The notes under the pieces were generated by a model. That model was not told where the DNA came from and did not search any database. It saw only the letters and a program-made list of their open reading frames with translations. A stretch of 64,000 nt of DNA from Rotaria macrura. Lineage: Eukaryota > Rotifera > Eurotatoria > Philodinida > Philodinidae. Shown in pieces: positions 12,937 through 32,510 of the stretch. The DNA is taken from positions 1 to 64,000 of the forward strand of contig OENT01000656.1 in NCBI GenBank assembly GCA_900239685.1. Reading direction: 5' to 3'. Within the stretch, counting starts at the first letter, position 1; the number at the start of each line of letters is the position of its first letter. A program made the translations under genes and the position numbers.

Positions 12937-15259
12937 ATGACTTCTATAACACTGACAAATTTGTTGAAAACATGCATTCATACATTATGGAAAGTAGTTC
13001 AATTACTATTGTTTATTATTATCGTACCACCATTAATTAATTATGCATCATTGAAACGTGAAGCACCCTTACTTGGACTACACGGTATCTAATTGATGTT
13101 CATTATGTCTGTTTTCTAATTGATTGCTTTAGGTTTACCATATGATATTGGTTTCGGTCAGAAATTGTTTTTACGTTGTCGAGGACATGGCGCACCAACA
13201 AGTGCGTATGTTTGAACATGAATGAAAGAGTAAATGGCAAAACCGTTTTTCATTTCCGCAGTTATATTTGATGCACCGACGGGTATGAATTCAGATATCT
13301 GGTTGCCACTACAACAAAATCTCAAGAAGATAACAACAGTAAATGTGCAAAGTTATTTGTTAATTGTCTTGTAATCATTATTCCTTTAGGTATGTATCTA
13401 TGATCGAGCAGGATTAGGAATGAGTGATCCACCAGTAACTGTGACAAGTCAAGAAAGTAATTGTTGAATAGAAATGTAAGATGAAATATAACGTTTTTTT
13501 TGTCTGTACATATAGAATCAAACGAAGGAACAAAAAAGCCGACTAAATATCGTGGTATGGATTTCACTGTCGAAAAGTAATTTTTTCAAACATTCAAGTT
13601 GAACATTTTCGAAGACGATCATTTGATTGTTTAATTATTAGAATGTCAGAAGATCTTAATCGTCTTGTAACAGCAACAAGTCAACAACCGAAACCATTTA
13701 TTTTAGTCGGTGCAGAGTTTGGTGCCATAATCACTCGTTTTTATGCTCAAATGTATGAATTGTAAGTTGACTATTCGATATCATTCAACTGAACTATTCA
13801 TCTTCTCTTCTGCTCATACATTTACCATTCATTAATATATACATGTGATCAGAGAGCATTGTCAAACTGTAGATTATTTTAGTCATAAATTATATGCATT
13901 GATTCATAGACGTTTGACGAGTTCAAGGAGATCTATTACGTATGTACTCTTTACACTCAAGATTCATTTCTTGATATCGTTCTTGATTAGATTTCTATCT
14001 CATTTTTCATCCTTGTAACTTTGTAGCAGTCAAATCTAATGAAACTGAACTATTCAGAGAATCCGTTGTATAACACATGATTCCAAAAGAATTTTGCACT
14101 AGCTGGAATCAATACTCAAAGTTCCTAGCGATATTCATATGCCGTATCACATCGTTGCGAGTCCATATCGGTTCAATAATTTTCTGTGTTGAGATTATGA
14201 TATCAGATTATTTCAACAAAAAAAATGAAACTCCTCTCATAAGTCATCATTCTATTTTTATGCGATTTTCTTTCCATTCCAAGGTGTAGTATAGAGTTGT
14301 GTTATTTCATTTGAGTCTTGGTCGAAATTTACTGAAGTTTTTACACTGTGTTTTCGTGTCAATTTATTTATTCAAAAATATTCTATATTATATTTGTAAG
14401 TCAAAGCAAATACAAGTTATTGATGTTTGTTTTATCTTGTAGAGATGTTAGTCATTTGTTTTTAATTGATCCATTGGTCGAAACGTTATTTGATAATGAA
14501 CAATGGAAAGATTATTGGTATTTATTTTCTATGATTTTATTTTCGAAATAGAACAGATTTTTATCTTAAATAGGTATAATAAGGTAATTCCTCGTCTTCA
14601 TGCTATGCAGTTATCAGCAGCCATTGGTGTCAATCGAATTCTTCTTTTAACACATATGATTAACATTCCGTTGACTACCAAAATATCTGATAAAGCAGAA
14701 GATGATAATATGAATATTAATCATCGTCAAGTAATTAAATTTGAATGATGAATCATTGTGTTGAATTTGTTTTTTTTTAGAAATATCTACTTTGTAATGC
14801 TGCTCATATTAGTTCAGCTATTCGAGAACATTTCTATATGAATGAAACATTTTCACAAATGAAGTAAGAATAATAATAATTTACTTCACATTGAAAACAT
14901 ATACGAAATCAAAAGAAAATTTTTTCTATTGTAAATAGACTAGCATGGCGAATGAAATCATTTTCTTCGAATACTTCAGTCACAATCATCAATCGTCTTC
15001 AATATGATAAAAATCTATCAAAAGATCTAAATAAAGTATTCGTCTTACAAATCGTTGATTATAATTGTTTATCTTTGATATATTAAAGGCATGGGATGAA
15101 TCACAAGAATATCTACGTATGCAATTATTTCGTAACCATATTCAACATCGACTTATTGATTCTACTGATAAGAATTTTTTCTTTAACAAACCTGATCTTT
15201 TAGAATCATTAATTAAGGATGCAGTCAATCAATGGCGAGAACAAAAAGGACTAGCATGA
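12937..15259 (+). CDS. membrane-anchored alpha/beta-hydrolase-fold protein without catalytic Ser/His (12 exons)
   Basis: Exons 12937-13084, 13133-13201, 13262-13338, 13390-13456, 13516-13576, 13642-13761, 13853-13939, 14443-14517, 14574-14730, 14781-14863, 14939-15035 and 15089-15259 join to about 403 residues. A hydrophobic segment near residues 14-38 (LLLFIIIVPPL) predicts a membrane anchor. The body follows the alpha/beta-hydrolase pattern: RCRGHGAPTIIFDAP, then VCIYDRAGLGMSDPP (strand 4), then PFILVGAEFGAIITRFYAQM (strand 5 and elbow), then LFLIDPL (acid strand, Asp ~219). In active members the elbow is G-x-S-x-G; here it is GAEFG with Glu at ~166. Near the C-terminus the usual catalytic His site reads TDKNFFFNKPDLLES. 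The product is therefore probably not a classical serine hydrolase. Exon 7 (87 bases) is in frame and skippable. AATAAA at 15295. Function unknown. Confidence 0.8.
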
Positions 15260-15300
15260 TTTACACGTTATGTTGTTAGCTGTGTTTTCTTTTTAATAAA

Positions 15301-18134
15301 TGAAATGTTATTGTTTCGTGAGACGAGATTAAATGAAAGAAAAAGGCACAATAGATTTTCTATTTCTTCTTATGTAACTACAACTATTGAAAATTTCATC
15401 TCCCGAATGTATTGAATACATATTGTAAGTGAACGTCAATGTTATACGATATCGATCGTTGATTCTTTCTGAACAATTCGTTATCTATTTAACTTGTTCA
15501 ACATCATTATTCATACAGGATATTGAATCATTTTCATTACAGTTTGCAGTTAATTGATTTAATCTAACATGACATAGGTTTGACATATATTGAGGAAGTA
15601 GAATTAGTATGAAACGTGATGCATGTTGAACTTGTATCAACATATTGATTGGAAGAAATATAATAGAAATGAATTGAATCGAAAGCTTGAGAAAGAAATC
15701 ACCCGTCTCACACTAAAATTTGATTTCATACCGTTCGTACGATAATGAATCAATCACACAGTTGAATCATTGAATTTTGCACTGATTCAACTTTTTCATA
15801 ATGAGATTTGATTCGTCAGCTGATTTATTTTTATACATGCATAGTTAAACTTGAGTCTAATTAATTGTACTCAATCTCAAACTAATGGTAGCGACTGATC
15901 AAATAAAAATTTAATTTTTTCAATCATAATCGGAAATGAAACATTATTTAATATTACAGAAGAAAATGAATCAATCACTATATTTATTCTTAGACATCTT
16001 TTCTTTTCTAATTATAAAATCGTTTTTAGTGTTCATAGAAAAACACAAAGCTTTAGTTAAAAGCAATGCTGTGTAACAAAGGGAAGATTTCCGACACATA
16101 TAATTGCATATATGATAGCTATTATCGTTACAATAATATCTTGTTATCTTTCGAATAGACTATGTTTTAGGTTTGTACAATTGCATAGAATCTAAACATA
16201 AAGAAAAACATGTCTTTAGTTTTGTTTATATCAATTATGCTCAACGATGTTTTTCTTCAGCAAGATAAAAATCAAATATTTCTTTTCACATTTGTAACTA
16301 TTGATAAAAACCAGAGTGTAGAAAATTTACGATAATGATCAATTACTAAAATGTAGATAGTTGTTGAGTTCGTTTTCATTTTCAAGCATGACATTAGAAA
16401 CGAATTCGACTTGTCAAGTTTTTACAGGCATGACGCTCGAAACGATCTCATGAATTTGTACATGAAAGTTTAAATATTGAGAATTCAATAGAATTGAAAG
16501 ATACTGAACTTGACATATTTATTGTATATCTATCGCAGTAATAAGTAATACTGTTACCAGAAAATTATCATTTAACATGTTTATTGTATTGGGTTAATTC
16601 ATTAAATCTACTCGAATTATTGTACGTGTAAAAACAATCATGAGTTTTCGTATGCATAGACGATAGTGTTTACAATTGTATATAGTCTATCATTGTATAC
16701 GTTATATTGTTTCTTCTTTATGCTAGTAGATTTTTCAAAATACAGACATTGAAATTCCAGACTAGTCGTACTAATCGTATCGTTCAAAAATATAATTTAT
16801 GAATTTAACAAAAACTTCATGTAACACATATACATGATGATAGGCGACTGTTAAATTCAATGTTATTACAATATAGAGAATAAGCAGAATCGTTTTTAAT
16901 ATTAAAAATAAATGTTTTACTCATAAAGTCATACTCGTGAGAGAATCCCAGTAGACATTCTTAAAGTCTACTACGTAGAAAATAAGTCAATCATTATTCA
17001 AGGTTTTCTTCTCTAATCATAGATTCTAATATTATTCGGAGAGGAGAATATACAGATCAAGCTTTGCAATTTATTCCTACGTACATAATACAGATTGAAT
17101 GTCATGAATTGTAAGCATATATTCTATCTATTCACGAAGGATTATAGTCTAGTTGACGAGAACTCTCAATCAGGTATAAAATAGATTCTTATTGAAAATA
17201 TCTATTCATTCATTCATGTTGTTAATCTAGATTATCTCTTATGTTTATGCCTTTCAATAGTTGTGAACTGATTTTATAACTTTGATTGACTGATTAATTA
17301 AATCTATTATATTCTTGATAAACATTGAAGACTATAGTCGTCAAGTATTTTATTCAAAAATGTTCTAATAAGTCGTCTCTCTTGAAGAGAATATTTATTT
17401 TTATTTTTTGGATTTCATTGAAAAAATAGGCACTAACAAAATATAATCGTTAAAAGTTCGAAATCGAAGAACATAAATCAAGATCTGAACGTCTAACTTT
17501 TCATATATTCTATCTCAATCTATTCATTATTTATAAGTTCCTTTGAAAAATTGAGTATAACGAAAACAATCTCGTCGTTACTATGGAAAAAACAACATTG
17601 TTTCTACGCTAATCTTACCTCTTCGATGTTTTAAAGTTTCGTATGTTTCTAACATTCTATGAAAACAATTATAAACTTCTTATTCATGTCAACTTGTCAA
17701 AGTCTCAAATAAATTGAATCTTGAGTTTATACTCAATTTTTTATGATAATGTTATCTGTAATTTACAATTACATTATGAAATAGTTGAATTTTCTATACG
17801 CAATTCGATCAATATCGGTTGAGATGTTAAACACTCTCTGTAGGATGTCATATGGATAGTCCTGTCGAACAGATTAACACTTAGACATGTAGCTATGTGG
17901 AATATTTGCTTTCATATAACAAAGCTGTCAAGCAGATCCATTCATACACATTTGAGTTTATGATAAATTTTCATGTTTCTTTAGAACATGAAAATTCTTG
18001 CTATATTGTCTTTAAATTTATCACGGAAGCTTGTTTTTCATTGTCAAAAAAAAACCCATAAATAAAATTTGAGTACAAACGAAAGAATTATTTACTAGAA
18101 AATGAAAAAAAAAATAACGAAGATGATGTTCTAA
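15301..18134. other. long intergenic region between convergent genes, nothing recognised
   Basis: About 2.8 kb of AT-rich sequence without open frames of note, known repeats or RNA genes that I can identify. It lies between the 3' ends of the hydrolase-like gene and the neuralized-type gene. Confidence 0.5.
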
Positions 18135-18140
18135 TTTATT
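18135..18140 (-). terminator. polyadenylation signal of the neuralized-type gene
   Basis: TTTATT on the plus strand reads AATAAA on the minus strand, about 57 bases beyond the stop codon of the minus-strand gene. Confidence 0.5.
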
Positions 18141-18196
18141 AAAAACGGTTGGCTTGTTTCCTCTGATGTACTCCATCGTGTTAATATAAATCATAC

Positions 18197-20748
18197 TCAT
18201 GGTAATGTTCGAATCTGTGCTATATGTTTCCTATCAAATGGACAATCCGAAAGTAAACTTGGTCGTTTAATCACACCTGCACATTTACTACATAATACAC
18301 ATTGACACGGTAATAATTGTGTGTCAGCTAAATTCTCACAGCAAATTAAACATAATTGTAGAGCACTTGTTGATCGATTTAAATTCAATGTTGTTTGTGT
18401 TCCCATATTGTACAAGCACAGTGAAGTTATTTGTCCATACAAATCAAAGAATGGATAAAGAACTAGATTCTGTAAGTCAGCTGGTGGTATTTGATTTTTA
18501 AGTTGTATTGGTGTATGATTATTAATCGAAAGGTGTACGTGACCGCTTGAATCAAACCAAAATGCAAGTTCGTCATACAACGATATATTTACATTTATAT
18601 CACTATCAATAAACCATTTAAATGATGAATATTGTTGCGTCAGTGTTGCAGTATCTTCAGGTAAATTTTGGTTCTGTAATGATGTTGGATTACATGTTGT
18701 CAAACCGAATAAGAGTGTCGATGATATATTAGTATCACAGTCCAATACTTTACATATTAGAAGATCATTTAATTTCATACGTGTATTTATAAAAGCATAA
18801 CTTGCTTTTATTCTAAGATTATTAACACATACAAGACGATTATGAGATACTAATACGATGTTATGTTTTGTTGTTGGAAGAAATTCTAGTGTATGTTGAC
18901 CAGTCGATGGATACAAATAATTAAAATATTGAAGTTGTGAAAGACTATTGTTATCATTTAATTTTTTACTAACTAAATCGATAACATCACTATGAATGGT
19001 TATTGACAGTCCATCGTTAGCTATTGATCGATCTGGTAATTCTGTTTCATCGACAATTTCGATTTGATCTGTTCTGCCATAGACTTCACAAAATAGATAA
19101 TATGGACCACAATGTTCATTGATAGTCAATACTGCTTGAGCTGCACCAGCTTGACCATATCCACCAACGATGATTTGACCATCTAAAATCAAATCATTTA
19201 AATCTTTTTCTTGGATCATTTGTTGTTTAAAATATTCTCGTCACTGACAAATTTACATTCTTGACTTCTAAAAAATATTTCATTGACTATACAGTCCCAT
19301 GATAGTGTGTGCTTTGAACAAATTCGTAACATCGATCTAATTCCAATGGAATGTCACGATAAAATTTTGTTTTTCTCGTAGTTTAGTTTTAAAGTGATTG
19401 TAAAAATAAACGATAAGAAAAGAATTTCAGGTAGATTAGAAGTTTCATTAACAAGTAGAAAATCATTCCACTGTTGTTAAATAATATCACACTTATTGTT
19501 CACATTGATCTTGAAGCTAAACGAGCGTAAAATATCCTAAGTTGATCAACATTTAAGATTGTACTCAGAAAATTCTTCTATTCTTTTTGTACGACTAATT
19601 TGATCATTCTTGTGCCGTTTGACTAGTGAGAGTTGTCGACATCTGTGTTCATTCGTCTGTATATAATTGTTTCCATAATTATTCAAGAACTTCCCCGCTA
19701 AAAAATCTTCTTCACATCATTTATAATAGACAATAATTCTTAGATTCACACTACAATCAAACATACAACTCACATATGAGAAGAGTGTTAAAATATCTCT
19801 ACAAGATGGAACTGTATAAATTCAAAAATGACTTGAAATAGTCATATATTTTCGATTTTCTAATATTATAATCTCATCGAATTCTAATTGAACTTCTCAA
19901 GATCTCGTGTTTCAAAAGACGATTTTCAACAATAAGGTTACTCGCACTATCCTTTCGGATAAAAGAACTGAACAAGAACGTAACTATTGTGTCTACGCGA
20001 AAAAGAGAAACTCCTTGATTTTTCACTATCTGCTAACGTAAGTTTCTAAATAATCCTTCATGCATGCAATAGGAAATTAGTAATTCTACTATAACTAGAC
20101 GCTATCAAGGTAAACTCTTGGATAGTTAAATACCAAGAACGATGAGAGGTCTACACTACAATTTATATATACTTCAAATGTCGCTATAGATCATATTACA
20201 TCAAATAAGCCGATGTCAATGATAAAACTTTAACCTGTTCATTTTCTTTCTCCTAAGAGACATGAATCATTAGTTTTGAATTTATGAATTGATTTATGTT
20301 CAAATCTCCCTACCAAAAGAATAGTATACATAAATTATAGGCGATGTTCGTAGAAGTTCATCAGGACAAGCTCGTAACCAATAACCACTTTTATCTATAC
20401 GAAAAAGTAAATAGAATGAGTCATTGGGTACTATTCGAACATCAATAGACCTGTTAAATGTTTGAAAGCTAGACTTGGTAATGAGTCTTGAGTGAATTGT
20501 GTTTTAGGATCATGCATACAAAATCCAACACGAAGACTTCCGATCCAGTCAACTTGTTTTTGACGATGTCTTAAAAACGTTCTTTCGTACGTACGTACTG
20601 TACGTGAACTGAATACGATTGCATCCCCAAATCCTGTTGAACGTGTTGCTTGTCGATTATTATTTGAAAGTGTGATTCCTTTGCCATGAAGTTCATTGAA
20701 TTTCAAAGGCTCGGGTTTACTTATGACACGACGTGATGGTTTTAGCAT
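18197..20748 (-). CDS. NEURL1: neuralized-type E3 ligase (NHR-NHR-RING), first NHR apparently frameshifted
   Basis: A single-exon 3' block (19219-18197, 340 codons) holds the end of one NHR domain (CEVYGRTDQIEIVDE), a complete second NHR and a C-terminal RING (CLICCENLADTQLLPCQC, CSKC, CPFD). A 5' block from ATG at 20748 encodes the start of NHR1 (ELHGKGITLSNNNRQATRS, GDAIVFSSRTV, LRVGFCMHDP). Neuralized proteins bind partners such as Notch ligands through NHR domains and ubiquitinate them at the membrane. The 5' frame hits a stop at 20431-20433, but the adjacent frame continues with NHR-like sequence (DKSGYWLRACPDELL) to a GTATAC donor at 20329. This implies a frameshift near 20449. The join across 20329-19220 is also unclear: a TGA lies just before the 19219 frame. 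In the RING, Cys replaces the usual His and Asp the last Cys. The locus may be a sequence error or a decaying gene. Confidence 0.65.
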
Positions 20749-22318
20749 TTTCTTTTCGTTTTTCTTTCAGAAATAACCCTTTTTTCAACGGAATATTTGA
20801 GCAATAAAAAAATTATTTACTACTATGGTTTATTTTTCTTCTTCTTCCTTTTGTAACTTCAAAGTGTCATTTAGCGCCCCCAATATTCTATAATGATTAT
20901 TATTGGTGTATAATGTGTATCCATTCCGCTAGTAGATTGTGGTTCTTTCTTCATGTATTTTTTTTGTTGTTCTCTTGATCTACATTAGTTTTACCCTCTC
21001 TATCGTTTGCGTACTTCTCGTTTTTTTTTGTACAGTATGTTAATAGATATGGACTTCTTCCTTCTTTGATTTTGATTGAATTGGGACACGTTTTGAATTA
21101 AATATCTCACGTAGAATATATTTCTTTTATTTGATTTTAATTATAAAGTCTCAATAAAAACAATATTGATTTTCACCAAAAAATAGACCGAGTCAATTAA
21201 TCACGTGAGTACAAATGCTATATTTTACGTTTCATTTATTCGAAAGTAGAATAAAAGAAATCTGCTTCTCATTTATTTTGTACGAACGCTGCTATTGCTG
21301 TTGTTGTTCTTTATCATTTTCCTTTACTCACTCATGGATTGTTTTTTTGAGGGATATAAGGAAAAGACAAGTCGGTCAATCGATTACATCGGAGGATTGA
21401 TGAACGTAATCGCATGTCCGATAAGTAAGCGACGCTCTGATGACCTCTTCCTCATTCTTTTTTCCTTTCTCTTTGGCCACCTCTTACAAGTTATTTCCTC
21501 ATTCTGATGCCCACATAGTCAGACAAGCATACATACATATACATGCATTAATATATACATTGGAAGATTGTGACGATTGAGCAGTTACGATCGCAAACGT
21601 TCTTTTTCCTTAGTCGTTGTCTATGACCGACAGAAGCAGAAGAGGAAATTCTTCCTTTTTTTTTTGTTGGGATGAGAATTATCATTACACTCGTTCGGAT
21701 GAACAGATCGATCAATGATAGAAAGCAGACATTTGTTATGCTATTGTTCTAAGTACAGTAAAAACATAAATAATTATTGAAATATCCTAGCAATTATTTC
21801 TCTTTTACTTCTAATACAACTTGTTGACACCTTTTCTTCTTCTTCAATCGATAACGAAACAACTTTCCTTCTTTTTTTTTTTTTGAAAGGCAATTAAACA
21901 TGCGAAAAAAGAAGACCGACTCCTATGTACACTTTTCTCATCAGTCATGATTACGCTAATAGCTTTGCCTGATATATGCATGTGTCGATTCTTCTTACGC
22001 TCATATTCGCCTTCTCTCGTGTTTGCTAATTTCTCAACGGGGCGTCATCATAAGTGTTCTTTAGTCATATTCATTTTGTTCCCGGTGTTCATATTAAAAA
22101 AATTGGCAAGGCTTTTTTCTCGTCTTTTTTTTCCTCGTACAACACATACAATCATCAACTATATCTTTGTTTATAGATATTTACACACGACTAAAAATAT
22201 CAACTCGTCGATAAATCATGCGACGATTTGTGTATGTGTATGTCTCTCCACTGATATTGCAATTCTTATGAAGGAAGGCGTTATTTACATACATCATTGA
22301 AGAAAAACAAAAATAGAC
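20749..22318. other. divergent intergenic region between the neuralized-type gene and ARHGAP39
   Basis: About 1.6 kb with pyrimidine-rich runs and no recognised gene. It should contain the promoters of both divergently oriented genes. Open frames here (for example 21947-22300) are T-rich and not protein-like. Confidence 0.45.
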
Positions 22319-30632
<8,314 letters not shown>

Positions 30633-32050
30633 GTTTTGCTTCGTGTGTTCGTGTCCTAGGCAAATTCTGTTTGTTTGTGTTTTCTGTTTGGATTCATCTA
30701 CCCTTAAATATATATATATATACATATATATATGCATATAATTGTTCATGTTCTTCTTGATCTCTTTTTCTTTGTTTCTTTTACATTTATGTTTATATAT
30801 TTGTCTTCAATTGACCAGTCTAGCATTTAAGACATCATCGTCGCTGGAATCTCGCACATATATATATACGCATTTGCTTCTCGTTTTTTTTTGTTTTCTT
30901 TTGTTGTTTCTCTATATCTTGTGCTCAGGAACGAACTTGTGTGTGTTTGTAAACAGAACAGTTTTTACCAGCTTTATGCAAAGAAATACTTCAAAGAACT
31001 AAAGAAAACATAATAAAATCCGACGCTAGTCATAGAATATTATTTGAAATATATCGGATTGAAATTATTTCATGTTCTTTACCTTGTAAAATATTAATCG
31101 AAGATGTTTTTGATAAATAAAAATTTACACAAAAAAAAACAACATTCATCCACGATTTAGTTTTGCTCTGAAGAAACCGTTATTCATCGAAGGTACTCAT
31201 CACACTTTTGTCTTTTTGTAGATTAGAATATAAATGAGCGATAGACCTTATAGATGAACAAAACAAAGCCTTAAGATCAATTTTTATTTGTTATTGAAAA
31301 TTCCATTGATATGAAATATCTAGTGAAGATCTTAAAATCTGTGATGAACTTGTTTTTATTATCTGCAACGCATGGAGAAAGAGTTTGCATGTGAAATGAA
31401 TGGTTAACATGACTTAATCTAACAATACATTCATCTAAGCGCTAAATTTTTCATTTTCACATAACATGGATGTAGCGACTGGTGTGAGTACACAATAAAA
31501 CCATAATAGTATTAGACTGATTTGAATACTGAAAGTTATTGCAAATGAAATAGATGTATTTTAGAAGAATATACACAATTTGTTTTCAATCCTAGAAATT
31601 CCACTCAATGTGAAGTATATCGATGAGCTTCTTTGTCATTAGAGAATATTTCGTTTCATATGATTCAATAGTTGTTCAGGTATTGTCTTGAGATAGAATT
31701 ATCAAGACCGGAAAACTCGAAATAAATAGGATTTCATCAGTAATTTCATTCTGTTTTGGTCGTTACTGTGCACACATGTACGTTTCCAGTAGTGTCATAG
31801 TCATGTTAAGACAGGCGATTGACATCACTATTGTATCTGTAAAGTAGAACATGCTTAAAGTACAGAAAATATATTTGCCCGGCCTTGATTTAAATGTCAG
31901 ACTAAATTATCAATTTATGATATAAGTTTGTAGACGCAATATTTTACATGAACAACAACGATTGAATCAATATTTAACGAGAAAATGTTATTAATTCATA
32001 TCTATTTATATATCTATTAATTAGTTCACAAACGAATTCTTCTTGTTTCT
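30633..32050. other. 3' untranslated and intergenic region, nothing recognised
   Basis: It begins with T-rich sequence and a TA-repeat (about 30706-30740) followed by AATAAA at 31012-31017, likely the ARHGAP39 3' end. The remainder is AT-rich with no gene. It ends in a polypyrimidine tract and TTTCTAG acceptor before PSMG4. Confidence 0.5.
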
Positions 32051-32052
32051 AG
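32040..32052 (+). promoter_or_regulatory. 3' splice acceptor immediately upstream of the PSMG4 start
   Basis: A pyrimidine-rich tract ending TTGTTTCTAG is followed by 8 bases and the ATG at 32061. This fits either an upstream untranslated exon or spliced-leader trans-splicing. Confidence 0.5.
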
Positions 32053-32060
32053 ACAAAATC

Positions 32061-32510
32061 ATGTCATCATCAATAAACAATGGTGAACAACTGAGTGATT
32101 CATCTACTACTACCAATCAATCAACAATAACAAATGGAATTAAAGTAACTGAATTTTCACGTCGAATTGCAGATCAATTGATTCTTTATCAAATTATTCG
32201 TTATCCAGATCGATGTCTTTTCATTTGGATTGGAACATCGTCTTGTGATATCTCAAATTTAGCTATGACAATGCCTAGAACGCTGTCGTCATCCGAATCA
32301 TCGAAGGAATTTCTTGGTACAACACTTTTTGGTACTGATTTTTATGAACAATCATTATCATTAAGTAAAAAGATTGCACGTCGTTTAGGTGGAGAAAAAC
32401 AAATTTATGTTAGTCTTAATTTATCGAATGATGCAGATAATGAATTGCTATTAGGCGAAATTGAACAAGCTCTTTTCGAACATATACGACAAAACGAACA
32501 AGTTTATTAA
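32061..32510 (+). CDS. PSMG4: proteasome assembly chaperone 4 (PSMG4/PAC4)
   Basis: A single coding exon of 149 codons. PSMG4 pairs with PSMG3 and helps assemble the alpha-ring of the 20S proteasome in the cytosol. The match to the animal family is by pattern: FSRRIADQLILYQIIRYPDR is followed by LFIWIGTSSCDISNLAMTMP, corresponding to the conserved 'LFLWVG...NLAVAM' strand pair. A central loop (LGTTLFGTDFYEQSLSLSKK) and KQIYVSLNLSNDADNELLL come next, then a C-terminal helix with Glu residues. The N-terminus has about 25 extra Ser/Thr/Asn-rich residues compared with human PSMG4 (123 residues). ATG 32061 is the first in-frame Met after the splice acceptor at 32051-32052. AATAAA lies at 32544-32549. 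Confidence 0.82.
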   Translation: MSSSINNGEQLSDSSTTTNQSTITNGIKVTEFSRRIADQLILYQIIRYPDRCLFIWIGTSSCDISNLAMTMPRTLSSSESSKEFLGTTLFGTDFYEQSLSLSKKIARRLGGEKQIYVSLNLSNDADNELLLGEIEQALFEHIRQNEQVY

